DNA from: Thermaceae bacterium
GTDB taxonomy: Bacteria; Deinococcota; Deinococci; Deinococcales; Marinithermaceae
Direction: 5' to 3'
NCBI GenBank assembly: GCA_015488545.1
Contig: WFNN01000030.1
Coordinates: 1-44,264, forward strand
Length of the DNA stretch: 44,264 bases
The notes under the pieces were generated by a model. That model had not been told where the DNA came from. It worked only from the letters and a program-made list of their open reading frames with translations, and made no database searches. A program made the translations under genes and the position numbers. How positions within the stretch are numbered: position 1 is the stretch's first letter; each line of letters starts with the position of its first letter. Shown here in pieces: positions 26,914 through 37,058 of this stretch.

Positions 26914-27842
26914 ATGAACCTAAGGGCCTACGCCCGGCTCCGCCCCCGGATCGCCGGCCTGGCACGTGAGCGGCGGATGGCATGGGCCATGCTGGCGGGG
27001 GTCTGGGCCGGGCTCTTGCTTTCGGGTGGGCTCCTCGGCGCCTTCCTGCTCCACCTGGGGGGCGGCCGGTGCACCTGCTGGCTCCGGTGGCGGCCGGGGC
27101 CGCGCTGGCCGGGTGGCTTACCCCCATGGTCCTCTACCCCTTCAAGACACGGTTCAAACGCGAGCTGGTGAAGCCCCTCCTCGAGGGCGCCCTGGAGGCG
27201 GTGGCCTACGCCCCATTGGGTAGCGTCTCGGCGCTGGACCTCGAGGCCAGCCTGCTCTTTAAGCCGGTGGCCCCGGAGGAGGTCACCGGGGAGGACCTAG
27301 TGGTGGGGCAAAGGGGCGAGGCCACCGTGCGGTTTTCCGAGGTGCGGGCCGGCGGCGGGCTGAGGACCAAGCACCCCCTTGGCCAAGACCGTCTCGTCTA
27401 CCAGCCCCCGGTCTTCCAGGGCCTTTTCTTCGTGGCCGACTTCAACAAACCCTCCCCCGGCATCGTGGTCGCCTACCCCAAGCGGTGGCTTCTGGCCCGT
27501 CCCCAGATCGAGCTGGAACGGGTGCGCATGGAAGACCCCCGCTTCGAACGGCGCTTCAAGGTCTTCGCTTCTAACCGAATCTTCGCCTTTTACGCCCTGT
27601 CCCCAACCTTCATGGAGACCCTGGCCGCTTTCGCCGAACGGGCCGGAGAAGTGGCCTTTTCGATCGTCTACGGCAAGTTCTACCTGGCGGTTCCCGGCGC
27701 CAAGAACCGGCTCGAGCCGCCGCTTTTTGGCTCGCTCTATTCCCCCCGCCTCTACCAGAGCTTTCTGGCCGAGGTCGAGCTTTTCCTGAAGCTGGTCGGG
27801 GAACTCCGGCTCAACCGGCGAATCTGGGGCCAAATGTCCTAA
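26914..27842 (+). CDS. DUF3137-like membrane protein, interrupted by an apparent -1 frameshift at 27057-27063
   Basis: Frame 1 MNLRAYARLRPRIAGLARERRMAWAMLAGVWAGLLLSGGLLGAFLLHLGG continues sensibly only in the -1 frame as RPVHLLAPVAAGAALAGWLTPMVLYPFKTRFKRELVKPLLEGALEAV... to 27842. Confidence 0.7.
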
Positions 27843-27894
27843 ACCCCCTGGGAGTAAGGTGAAAACCAGAAGACCAATCCCTGGGAGGTGAAAC

Positions 27895-29580
27895 GTGAGC
27901 GAAGCCAAAACGTTTCTCGAGGCCCGCGACTTCCTGCTGGCCCACCGCACCGACTACGAAACCGCCTACCGGACGTTCCGCTGGCCCCGGCCGGAGCGCT
28001 TTAACTGGGCGCTCGACTACTTCGACCCCTTGGCCGAGCGGAAACCGGACCAAACCGCGCTCTGGATCGTGGACGAGTCCGGCGCCGAGGAAAAGCGGAC
28101 CTTCGCTGAACTCAAGACGGCCTCCAACCGCGTGGCCAACTTCCTGAAGGCCCAGGGGGTTGGCCGCGGCGATCGCATCCTCCTGATGCTGGGCAACACC
28201 GTCCCGCTCTGGGAAACGATGCTGGCGGCGATGAAGCTAGGGGCGGTGGTGATCCCTGCCACCACCCTGCTTACCGGGGACGACCTCAAAGACCGGCTCG
28301 AACGGGGCCAGGTGAAGGCGGTCGTCGCCGAATCCGGGGTCGCCGACCGCTTCGAGGGGCTCTTAAGGGACGAACTCCGGGTAATCGTGGGGGGCGAGGC
28401 CCCGGGCTGGATCCCCTTCACCGAGGCCTACCGGGCCGAGGCCGCGTTCACCCCCGACGGGCCCACCCGATCGGACGACCTCCTGCTGCTCTACTTCACC
28501 TCGGGCACCACCTCGCGCCCCAAGCTCGTTGCCCACACCCACGCCTCCTACCCCATCGGCCACCTGTCCACGATGTACTGGGTGGGCATGCAACCGGGCG
28601 ACCTCCACCTGAACATCAGCTCCCCCGGCTGGGCCAAGCACGCTTGGAGCAACTTCTTCGCCCCCTGGAACGCCGAGGCCACCGTGTTCATCTACCGCTA
28701 CACCCGCTTCGATCCCAAGGCCGTGCTGGAAGCGGTGGAGAAGTACGGGGTCAACACCCTCTGCGCCCCGCCGACGGTCTGGCGCATGTTCGTGTTGGAG
28801 GACCTGAAACGCTACAAAATGCGGCTAAAGGAGCTGGTCAGCGCCGGTGAGCCCCTAAACCCGGAGATCATCGCCGAGGTCGAATCGGCCTGGGGGCTCA
28901 CTATCCGCGACGGCTACGGCCAGACCGAAACCACCGCCCAGATTGCCAATACCCCCGGCCAGCCGGTCAAGCCGGGCTCGATGGGCCGGCCGCTACCCGG
29001 TTACCGGATGGTGCTTTTGGACCCCGACGGCAACGAGGCCGACGAAGGCGAGATCGCCATCAAGCTCGACCCCCGTCCGGTGGGGCTGATGCAGGGCTAC
29101 CTCGACGACCCCGAGCGCACCGCCCGGGTCATGGCCGGCGGCTACTACCGCACCGGTGACGTCGCCCGCCGCGACGAGGACGGCTACTTCTGGTACATCG
29201 GCCGGGCCGACGACGTCTTCAAGAGCTCCGACTACCGCATCAGCCCCTTCGAGCTGGAGAGCGTCCTCATCGAGCACGAGGCGGTGGCCGAGGCGGCGGT
29301 GGTTCCCGCACCGGACCCCATTCGCCTCTCGGTCCCCAAGGCCTACGTGGTACTGGCCCCCGGCTTCGAACCCAGCCGCGAGGTAGCGCTCTCGATCTTC
29401 CTGTTCGTGCGGGAACGAGTCCCCGCCTACAAGCGCATCCGGCGCATCGAGTTCGCCGAGCTCCCCAAAACGATTTCGGGCAAGATCCGCCGGGTCCAGC
29501 TCCGGGCGCGGGAACAGGAAAAAGCGGAAAAGGCGCCCTTTGAATTCTTCGAGGAGGACTTTCCCGAGCTTAAGCGCTAG
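27895..29580 (+). CDS. AMP-dependent acyl-CoA synthetase (medium-chain/acetyl-CoA synthetase-like)
   Basis: LLYFTSGTTSRPKLVAHTH, DGYGQTETT, YYRTGDVARRDEDGYFWYIGRADDVFKSSDYRISPFELESVL, PKTISGKIRR. Confidence 0.93.
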   Translation: MSEAKTFLEARDFLLAHRTDYETAYRTFRWPRPERFNWALDYFDPLAERKPDQTALWIVDESGAEEKRTFAELKTASNRVANFLKAQGVGRGDRILLMLGNTVPLWETMLAAMKLGAVVIPATTLLTGDDLKDRLERGQVKAVVAESGVADRFEGLLRDELRVIVGGEAPGWIPFTEAYRAEAAFTPDGPTRSDDLLLLYFTSGTTSRPKLVAHTHASYPIGHLSTMYWVGMQPGDLHLNISSPGWAKHAWSNFFAPWNAEATVFIYRYTRFDPKAVLEAVEKYGVNTLCAPPTVWRMFVLEDLKRYKMRLKELVSAGEPLNPEIIAEVESAWGLTIRDGYGQTETTAQIANTPGQPVKPGSMGRPLPGYRMVLLDPDGNEADEGEIAIKLDPRPVGLMQGYLDDPERTARVMAGGYYRTGDVARRDEDGYFWYIGRADDVFKSSDYRISPFELESVLIEHEAVAEAAVVPAPDPIRLSVPKAYVVLAPGFEPSREVALSIFLFVRERVPAYKRIRRIEFAELPKTISGKIRRVQLRAREQEKAEKAPFEFFEEDFPELKR

Positions 29581-30505
29581 CCCTGGCTGGCCCGAGGCGA
29601 AAACCCTCGGGCCAGCGCCCGCCCACCGCTTCCCAGGCCGCGACCATGTCGGCCGGCACGGGGGCGACGAAAGTAAGGAAAAGACCAGTCTGGGGGTGCG
29701 GCAACCGGAGCTCGTAGGCGTGGAGCGCCTGCCGGGGCATGGCCGGGTGGGGTCGGCCGTAGAGGGGGTCCGAAAGGATGGGGGCTCCGAGGTGCTTGAG
29801 GTGCACGCGGATCTGATGGGTTCGCCCGGTGTGGGGACGAGCCTCCACCAAGGCGTGGCCGGAAACCTCCGCGATCACCGCGATATCGGTTTCGGCGTAG
29901 CGGGGGTTGACCCCGCCCACGTGCATCTTGTGGCGGTGCACCGGGTGGCGTCCGATAGGGGCCACCAGGGTCATCGCCCGGGGCACCCCCTGGGTAATCG
30001 CCAGGTAGCGCTTCAGGACGAAGCGGTTTTTGAACGCGGCCGATAGCTTGCGCTGGGCGAAGGGAGTCTTGGCCACCACGATCGCCCCCGAGGTGTCGCG
30101 GTCCAACCGGTGAACGATCCCCGGGCGCACCAGCTCCGGCCGGTCGGCCTCGATCCCCTCGTGGCCAAAGTAGGCGAGCAGGGCGCCGACCAGGCTGCCG
30201 CCGGGCTCGCCGGGGGCAGGGTGGGTGAGCATCCCCGGCGGTTTGTTGACCACAATTAGCTCCTCGTCCTCGTAGAGGACCTCAAGCGCCCGCTCCTCGG
30301 GTTCGACCCGGAGAGGGGGCTCGGGGGGACGCTCCACCACCACCGTCTCCCCCTTCAGGCGGTAGGCCGGCTTGGTTACCACCGCTCCGGCCACCCGCAC
30401 GTACCCGGCCTCGATCCAGGCCTTGGCCTGGGTGCGGGAGACCCCGGCGAAGCGGGCCACCGCCCGATCCAGCCGCTCCCCTTCGGCCAGGAACTTAAGC
30501 GCCAC
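29570..30505 (-). CDS. rluD: 23S rRNA pseudouridine synthase RluD-type (GTG start)
   Basis: S4 domain; VVNKPPGMLTHPAPG, VHRLDRDTSGAIVVAKT, TGRTHQIRVHLKHLGAPILSDPLYG; TATAAT-N8-GTG upstream. Confidence 0.92.
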   Translation of the reverse strand: MALKFLAEGERLDRAVARFAGVSRTQAKAWIEAGYVRVAGAVVTKPAYRLKGETVVVERPPEPPLRVEPEERALEVLYEDEELIVVNKPPGMLTHPAPGEPGGSLVGALLAYFGHEGIEADRPELVRPGIVHRLDRDTSGAIVVAKTPFAQRKLSAAFKNRFVLKRYLAITQGVPRAMTLVAPIGRHPVHRHKMHVGGVNPRYAETDIAVIAEVSGHALVEARPHTGRTHQIRVHLKHLGAPILSDPLYGRPHPAMPRQALHAYELRLPHPQTGLFLTFVAPVPADMVAAWEAVGGRWPEGFRLGPARASA

Positions 30506-30514
30506 GATCCCCGA

Positions 30515-31336
30515 TTATACCTCGCGGTCTAGGGCGGCCAAAACCTCGGGGGCGATGCCGCTTGCGTGCTCAGGCCCGGGAAAGCGGCCGGCGCGGACGT
30601 CCTCGGCGTATGCCCGGATCGCCGCGCGGAAGAGCTCGGCGCCTTCGAGGTAGCGCTTCGCAAACCGGGGAGTGAAGTCCTCAAACAACCCCAGCACGTC
30701 GTGAAAAACCAACACCTGCCCGTCGGTGCCGGCACCGGCGCCGATCCCGATGGTGGGCACCCCGACCGCAGCGGTGATCCGCTCGGCCAAAGGAGCGGGA
30801 ACCATCTCCAGGACAATGGCGAAAACCCCGGCGGCCTCCAGCGCCCGGGCGTCGGCGAGGAGCCGGCGGGCGGCCTCGAGGTCCTTCCCCTGCACCCGGT
30901 ACCCCCCCAGCTGGCTGGCGGTCTGGGGGGTGAGGCCAAGGTGGCCCATCACCGGCACCCCGGCGGCGACCAGGGCACGGACCACCTCGACCTTGGCCCC
31001 CTCCAGCTTCACCGCGTCGGCCCCAGCCTCCTTCAGCAAAACCTCGGCGGCCTCGAGGGCCCGATCGGGGGTGGCGTCGGCGAGGTAGGGCAGGTCGGCC
31101 ACCACGAAGGTCGCCGGCGCCCCCCTCCGCACTGCCCGGGTGTGGTGAGCGATCATCGCCACCGTGACCGGGCGGGTGTCGGGTAGGCCAAGGACCACGT
31201 TGGCCAGCGAATCGCCCACCAGGATGGCGTCCACCCCGGCGGCCTCGGCCAGACGGGCGCCCACGTAGTCATAGGCGGTTAGCATCACCAGGCGGCGGTT
31301 CTTGGCTTCGCGAAAGGCTTTGACCGTGAGCTTCAT
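30515..31336 (-). CDS. panB: 3-methyl-2-oxobutanoate hydroxymethyltransferase
   Basis: [64 protein letters not shown]. Confidence 0.97.
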   Translation of the reverse strand: MKLTVKAFREAKNRRLVMLTAYDYVGARLAEAAGVDAILVGDSLANVVLGLPDTRPVTVAMIAHHTRAVRRGAPATFVVADLPYLADATPDRALEAAEVLLKEAGADAVKLEGAKVEVVRALVAAGVPVMGHLGLTPQTASQLGGYRVQGKDLEAARRLLADARALEAAGVFAIVLEMVPAPLAERITAAVGVPTIGIGAGAGTDGQVLVFHDVLGLFEDFTPRFAKRYLEGAELFRAAIRAYAEDVRAGRFPGPEHASGIAPEVLAALDREV

Positions 31337-32027
31337 CGCGTCTCATCCTAAGCCAGTCGGCAAAAGCCCGCACCTCGGCCGCGCGACCCGAGAAGACCGC
31401 TTGCCCGTAGCCGGTCCGGGTCAGGGCTTCGCGAAGGAAGCGGTCGGTTCCCAGGGCCTGGGCGTAGGGCCTGACGGTGGCGGCCATCACCAGGTCCACC
31501 AGGTCCCCAAGCCGCTCCCGCCGGCGTGCCTGCAGCGAACGGAAGGCGAGCAACCGGGCGAGAAGGCGGACGAAAGGGAGCCCCACCCCGGCCGAGCCGA
31601 GCCCGAGCCGTCCGGCGATGGCTTCGGCCGCGGCCATCGCCCTCGAGTGGAAAGGGCCCTTTAGCTCGAGGTCCAAAACGTCCCACAGGGGCGCGAGATC
31701 GGCGGGTCGGTCCCAGTCGCCCCGCCGGGTGAGGAGGTCCTCCACGGCGAGCCCGCCCCGCGCCGCCTGCCGGCGAACCACCTCCTGCCAGGGGCGAACC
31801 CAGTACCCGCCCGAGACCCGGGAAAAGAGCGCGCGGAAGGTGGGAAGAAGGTAGCCGCCGTGCAGCTCGAGAGCGTGGAACGGCGAGGGCGGCGCGATCC
31901 AAAGCCCGATCCGGGCCCCCGCCAAGAGCTCCCGCCAGAACACCCCGAAGACTTCGTTGTGGGGCAGGCCGAGGAGGAATTTGGCGATGCGAGAGGCGTA
32001 GTTCTGGTCGAGGTAGACGATCGGCAC
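31269..32027 (-). CDS. PIN-like hypothetical protein (GTG start)
   Basis: N-terminal [20 protein letters not shown] acidic strand and [37 protein letters not shown] ribosome-binding site; overlaps panB by 68 nt in another frame. Confidence 0.6.
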   Translation of the reverse strand: MPIVYLDQNYASRIAKFLLGLPHNEVFGVFWRELLAGARIGLWIAPPSPFHALELHGGYLLPTFRALFSRVSGGYWVRPWQEVVRRQAARGGLAVEDLLTRRGDWDRPADLAPLWDVLDLELKGPFHSRAMAAAEAIAGRLGLGSAGVGLPFVRLLARLLAFRSLQARRRERLGDLVDLVMAATVRPYAQALGTDRFLREALTRTGYGQAVFSGRAAEVRAFADWLRMRRDEAHGQSLSRSQEPPPGDANRL

Positions 32028-32087
32028 GACCCCTCCAGCAGCCCTTTCCAATCTAGTCCTCCCGCCGGGCCATCGCTCCGGGACGGG

Positions 32088-32093
32088 TATCAT
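32088..32093 (+). promoter_or_regulatory. -10 element TATCAT for leaderless-type ruvB
   Basis: TATCAT-N6-GTG. Confidence 0.5.
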
Positions 32094-32099
32094 GCTAGC

Positions 32100-33068
<969 letters not shown>

Positions 33069-33671
33069 CTAGCGGACCAAGGCGCCTTCAAGGGCCAGGG
33101 TCAGGAACTTTCCGGTTTCCTCCTTCAGGCTGCCCCCGGCACCGTAGGCCGCCCAGCGCAGGGCCGCTAGAAGGAAAGTGTCCGCGATCGAAGCGGCGAT
33201 GCGCTCCAGGCTCAGGTCGCGCCGGAGCCGGCCGACCTCGGCCAGGGGGGCCAGAATCTCCTTCACCCGCTCGGCCAGGGGAAGGGCCCGGTAGGCATAA
33301 GCCGCCCGCTCGGGGTTTGGGTTCAATAGCTCGTAGGCCAGCCGGGCGAAGAGCTCGGGTCCGAGCTCGGTCTCGGAAAGCTCGGCCAGGCGGTCCCATA
33401 GGAAGCGGAGCACGCGGAGCGGATCCTCGCCGGCCTCGAGCCGGTCCCTAGCCTCCCGCCAGGCTTCTTCCAAAAGCTCGGCCCCGAAGTCGAGCAACAC
33501 CGCCTCCTTGTAGGGGTAGTAGTTGAAGAAGGTCCCCCGGGAAACGTGGCTTTTCCGCGCGATCTCGCCCGCGGTCGTTCGCTCGAAACCGTAGTCACGG
33601 AAAAGTTCGATCGCAGCCCGGTAGATCCGCTCCTTGCGGCGCTGCTTCTGCCGCTCCCTGAGACCCGCCAT
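33069..33671 (-). CDS. TetR-family transcriptional regulator
   Basis: RIYRAAIELFRDYGFERTTAGEIARKSHVSRGTFFNYYPYKEAVLLDF HTH; TATAAT-N6-ATG upstream. Confidence 0.92.
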   Translation of the reverse strand: MAGLRERQKQRRKERIYRAAIELFRDYGFERTTAGEIARKSHVSRGTFFNYYPYKEAVLLDFGAELLEEAWREARDRLEAGEDPLRVLRFLWDRLAELSETELGPELFARLAYELLNPNPERAAYAYRALPLAERVKEILAPLAEVGRLRRDLSLERIAASIADTFLLAALRWAAYGAGGSLKEETGKFLTLALEGALVR

Positions 33672-33688
33672 GGCAAAATTATACTCGA

Positions 33689-34432
33689 TTAACTCTGGAG
33701 TTTAGCTTCCTTTTCCCAGGTTAGGTCCCGCAGCAGGGCCCCCCGCCCCCGCGGCCGCATGCGCCGGCTCCGCAGTTCCTCGATAAGGAAGTCGCGAACC
33801 CGATCTTCCGGCAGGCCGGCCTGGATCAGCTCGCCCAGGGTCTTCTCGCCGGTGAGGCGGCGAAGCACATCGGCGTAGGGGTGATTGCGCGGAACCTCCC
33901 AAGCCTGGGGGTGACGGATCCGCATCGGGTACCAGCGGTACTGCGCCAAGGGCACAAGCACCCCTTCCTGCAAACCCTGCCAGACCCGTTCCACCGCGAT
34001 AATGAGCGGCACCCCCCACCGCCGGGCTGCCCCCCGCACGCTAAGGGGACGGGCGAAGAGCTGGTAGGTTCCCTCCGGCCGCGGCGCCTCGAAGACCCGG
34101 CTGGGGGCCCCGACCTGGGCCAGGAAGCGCCGCCACTCGTCGGAGAGGCGGGCCCACTCGGCCAGGAAAGTGGCAAACGGCATGAGCGGATCCGGCTCCC
34201 CGATCACCGCCTCGGGATAGAAGCGAAAGCGCCCCTCCCGGCGGGCTAGGTCGAAAGCGCTGATGGCCTCGAAACCGGTCCAGTCAAAGATGCCTCCGCC
34301 CATCACCTCGCCGCTGTGGAAACGGAGGACCAGTTCGACCTCGGCCTCCACCACCAGCTCGCCGCTCTTCTTGCCGGCGTGCACCAGCTCCAGGGCGTCC
34401 ATCAAGGGAAAGGTGCTCAGATCTCCTTCCAC
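33689..34432 (-). CDS. DUF4388-like protein (PatA-type N-terminal domain)
   Basis: MEGDLSTFPLMDALELVHAGKKSGELVVEAEVELVLRFHSGEVMGG. Confidence 0.7.
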   Translation of the reverse strand: MEGDLSTFPLMDALELVHAGKKSGELVVEAEVELVLRFHSGEVMGGGIFDWTGFEAISAFDLARREGRFRFYPEAVIGEPDPLMPFATFLAEWARLSDEWRRFLAQVGAPSRVFEAPRPEGTYQLFARPLSVRGAARRWGVPLIIAVERVWQGLQEGVLVPLAQYRWYPMRIRHPQAWEVPRNHPYADVLRRLTGEKTLGELIQAGLPEDRVRDFLIEELRSRRMRPRGRGALLRDLTWEKEAKLQS

Positions 34433-35295
34433 GTGTACGCCTCCGCAACTTGCAGTAGGTACACCCGGCCTTCCCCGGCGTAATCCCCGAGGGCACGGGC
34501 CACCCGATCGGCCTTGTGCCGCTCCACCAGGGCGGCCACCGCCGGGCCCGCTCCCGCCACAAAGGCGGCCAGCGCCCCCGCCCGCTGGGCGGCTTCGATG
34601 GCTTCCCTTGCCCCCGGCATCAGGGGTTCGCGGGCGTGCTGGTGCAAGCGGTCCTGGGCTGCCTCGGCCAAGAGGTCCCAGCGGCCGGTGGCCAGCGCGG
34701 CCGGCCAGAGCGCCGCCCGGGCCAGGTTAAAGACCGCGTCCTCGCGGGCAACCTGCCGGGCTAGCAGCGCCCTGGCCTCGGCGGTGGGTACCGCGAAGGA
34801 CGGCACCGCTACCGCCACCAGTAGCCCATCGGGGACCGGCAAGTGCACCGCCCGCCAGGGCCGGCCCACGCCCACCACCAACCCGCCGTAGGTCGAGGCC
34901 CCGGCGTTATCGGGATGGCCCTCGAGCTCCGCCGCCACCGCAAACACCCCATCCCGGCCCAACCGACCACCGCTGGCCAGGTCCGCTAGCGCAGCCCCGG
35001 CCACCCTCGCCGCCGCTGACGAACCGAGGCCCCGGGCCAAGGGAATGGGGTTGAAAACCTCGACGTAGAAGGGGGGTGCCGGCTCGCCAAGCGCGGCCCA
35101 GGCCGCCCGCCAGGCAAGGTGGAGCAGGCTTTGTTCGGGGCTTTCGAGGTCGAGTTCCCCCTCCCCCTGGTAGGCGAAACCGTCGGCCTCGGCGGGCCCC
35201 CCGCGGGCCTCGAGGAAAAGCGCCAGGCCCAGGCCTAGCGCGTCGAACCCGCTACCCAGGTTGGCCACGCTGGCGGGTACGCGCACCTGCCACAC
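34417..35295 (-). CDS. thrB: Homoserine kinase (GHMP family, GTG start)
   Basis: VPASVANLGSGFDALGLGL, PLARGLGSSAAARVAGA, GHPDNAGASTYGGLV; TATAAC-N6-GTG upstream. Confidence 0.93.
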   Translation of the reverse strand: MWQVRVPASVANLGSGFDALGLGLALFLEARGGPAEADGFAYQGEGELDLESPEQSLLHLAWRAAWAALGEPAPPFYVEVFNPIPLARGLGSSAAARVAGAALADLASGGRLGRDGVFAVAAELEGHPDNAGASTYGGLVVGVGRPWRAVHLPVPDGLLVAVAVPSFAVPTAEARALLARQVAREDAVFNLARAALWPAALATGRWDLLAEAAQDRLHQHAREPLMPGAREAIEAAQRAGALAAFVAGAGPAVAALVERHKADRVARALGDYAGEGRVYLLQVAEAYTWKEI

Positions 35296-35338
35296 GCGTT
35301 CGTTATATCACTCCAAACAGCCTTGAAACCAGGCCAAG

Positions 35339-35809
35339 CTAGGGGAACTCCAGACTGGCGACCTCGAGCCTAACCCGCAGCAAGGAAAACAGGGCGAGCC
35401 CTCCGCCGGAGCCCAAATCCCCAACGCGACCCGCCAGCCAATCGCCCGGGAGCAGTACCCCGGCCCACGCCCCAAGCCCCTGGGCAGCATCGAAGTAACC
35501 GGCCCCGGCGAGCAGGAAACCCAGCTCCGGCGCATCGGGCTCGGGCGCCAGGTAGTACCCGCCACCAAAACTTGCCCAGGTGCGGAGCCAAGGATCCTCG
35601 CGGAGCGAAAAACCCAGCTCGCCCAGCAGATAGAGCCCGAGGTAGTCGTAGCCGACCTGGGCCCGAACCAGCCCACCCGCATCGGTGCGGTATTCCCAAA
35701 ACCCCGCCACCCCAATCGGCAAAAGCTGCCCTTCAAACGCCAGGCCCAACCGCATGCCGGCGGCCTGAACGAAGGACGCCATAAGCAAAAGCCAAACCGC
35801 GCCCCGCAT
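35339..35809 (-). CDS. Secreted hypothetical protein, possible small beta-barrel
   Basis: Signal-like MRGAVWLLLMASFVQAAG; alternating hydrophobic strands. Confidence 0.5.
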   Translation of the reverse strand: MRGAVWLLLMASFVQAAGMRLGLAFEGQLLPIGVAGFWEYRTDAGGLVRAQVGYDYLGLYLLGELGFSLREDPWLRTWASFGGGYYLAPEPDAPELGFLLAGAGYFDAAQGLGAWAGVLLPGDWLAGRVGDLGSGGGLALFSLLRVRLEVASLEFP

Positions 35810-35835
35810 CCCTTCTAGGGTGCACCGGCGTGGGT

Positions 35836-36696
35836 TCAGGATTGGTTAAACCGCTGCACCAGGACCACCCCCAAAAGGGCCAAGGCGCCCCCCGCAAAAA
35901 CCAGCGGAGCCGGCCACTCTCCCAACCAGACCCAGGCGATCAGGGTGGCCAGGACCGGGGAGAGGTACAGCAGGCTGCTGACCACCGAAGCCGGCGCCCG
36001 GGCAAGGGCTTGGGTCCAGGTGAAGTAGGCCAGCGCCCCGGGGAAAACCCCTAGGTACACCGTGCTCCAAAGCGGGCCCGTCCCCGCCCGCGCCAGGGCG
36101 GAGAGAAACCCGGGGGAAAACACCCAAAACGGCAGGCTGCCCAGGATCAGGGTGTACACCGAAACCTGCTCGGCGGTGTAGCGCGAAAAGAGCGGTTTTT
36201 GAAAAACGAAGTAAAGCGAGGCCGAAAGCGCTGAAAGCACGATCAGCGGAGCGCCGGGGTCGAGGGAAAGCCCCCCGCCTTCGCCAAGGGCAATGAGCGC
36301 CACACCAAGAAAGGCAAGCCCGGTGCCCAAAACCCCCCAAGGACCAAGCCGCTCCCCCAGGAAAACCCGGGAGAGAAGGGCGGTAAACACAGGCCCGGAC
36401 GCGATCAGCAAGCTGGCCGAACCCGCCAACACGGTTCGCTCCCCGTAGACCAGGGCGGTGTGGTAGACGAAAAAGCCCAGGAGCCCGAGCAACCCAAACC
36501 GGGGCAGGTCCTTGGCACGGGGCGGGCGAAGGCGGCGAAGGGAGGCGTAGACCGCCATCACCCCCGAGGCCACCAGGAAGCGAAGCAGGACCAGGTGGCC
36601 TGGGGTAAGCCCCGCCAAGCCGGCCCGAATGGCGGCGAAAGCCGATGCCCAGAAAACGATGGTGATACCAACGAACGCCCAAGCCCTCCGATCCAC
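35836..36696 (-). CDS. EamA/DMT-family transporter (GTG start)
   Basis: About 10 TM segments, two repeated halves, FWASAFAAIRAGLAGLTPGHLVLLRF. Confidence 0.9.
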   Translation of the reverse strand: MDRRAWAFVGITIVFWASAFAAIRAGLAGLTPGHLVLLRFLVASGVMAVYASLRRLRPPRAKDLPRFGLLGLLGFFVYHTALVYGERTVLAGSASLLIASGPVFTALLSRVFLGERLGPWGVLGTGLAFLGVALIALGEGGGLSLDPGAPLIVLSALSASLYFVFQKPLFSRYTAEQVSVYTLILGSLPFWVFSPGFLSALARAGTGPLWSTVYLGVFPGALAYFTWTQALARAPASVVSSLLYLSPVLATLIAWVWLGEWPAPLVFAGGALALLGVVLVQRFNQS

Positions 36697-36720
36697 GCGG
36701 TTATGGTATAGGCTTTGGGC
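36697..36720. promoter_or_regulatory. 24-bp divergent promoter with a shared TATA core (eamA / dsrE-like)
   Basis: TATA 36707-36710 lies exactly 10 nt from each start codon; + TATAGG-N8-ATG, - TATACC-N8-GTG. Confidence 0.5.
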
Positions 36721-37056
36721 ATGGCGAAGATCGTGGTGCTGGTGCTATCGGGACCGGAAGCAACTTTTCGGGTGGCCTCGGGGCTGGGGTTTGCCGCGGT
36801 CGCCCACGACCAAGGGGCCGAGGTGCGGGTCATCTTCTTTGCTGACGGGGTCCGGGTGCCGCTGGAACTCGACCGTTACCCCGAACTCAAGGCGAGGATG
36901 GAGGCCCTAAAAGAACGGGGGCTCCTCCCGGCGGTGTGCCGGCGGAACCTCGAAGTGCTCGGTCAGCCCACCGAGCTTCCCGGTTTCGACGTCCACTACA
37001 TCGGGCAGGACCTGGTGCGGGCAAGCGAAGAGGGCTTCACCGTTCTGTCGTTCTAG
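36721..37056 (+). CDS. DsrE-like family protein
   Basis: KIVVLVLSGPEATFRVASGLGFAAVAHDQGAEVRVIFFADGVRV. Confidence 0.7.
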   Translation: MAKIVVLVLSGPEATFRVASGLGFAAVAHDQGAEVRVIFFADGVRVPLELDRYPELKARMEALKERGLLPAVCRRNLEVLGQPTELPGFDVHYIGQDLVRASEEGFTVLSF

Positions 37057-37058
37057 GC

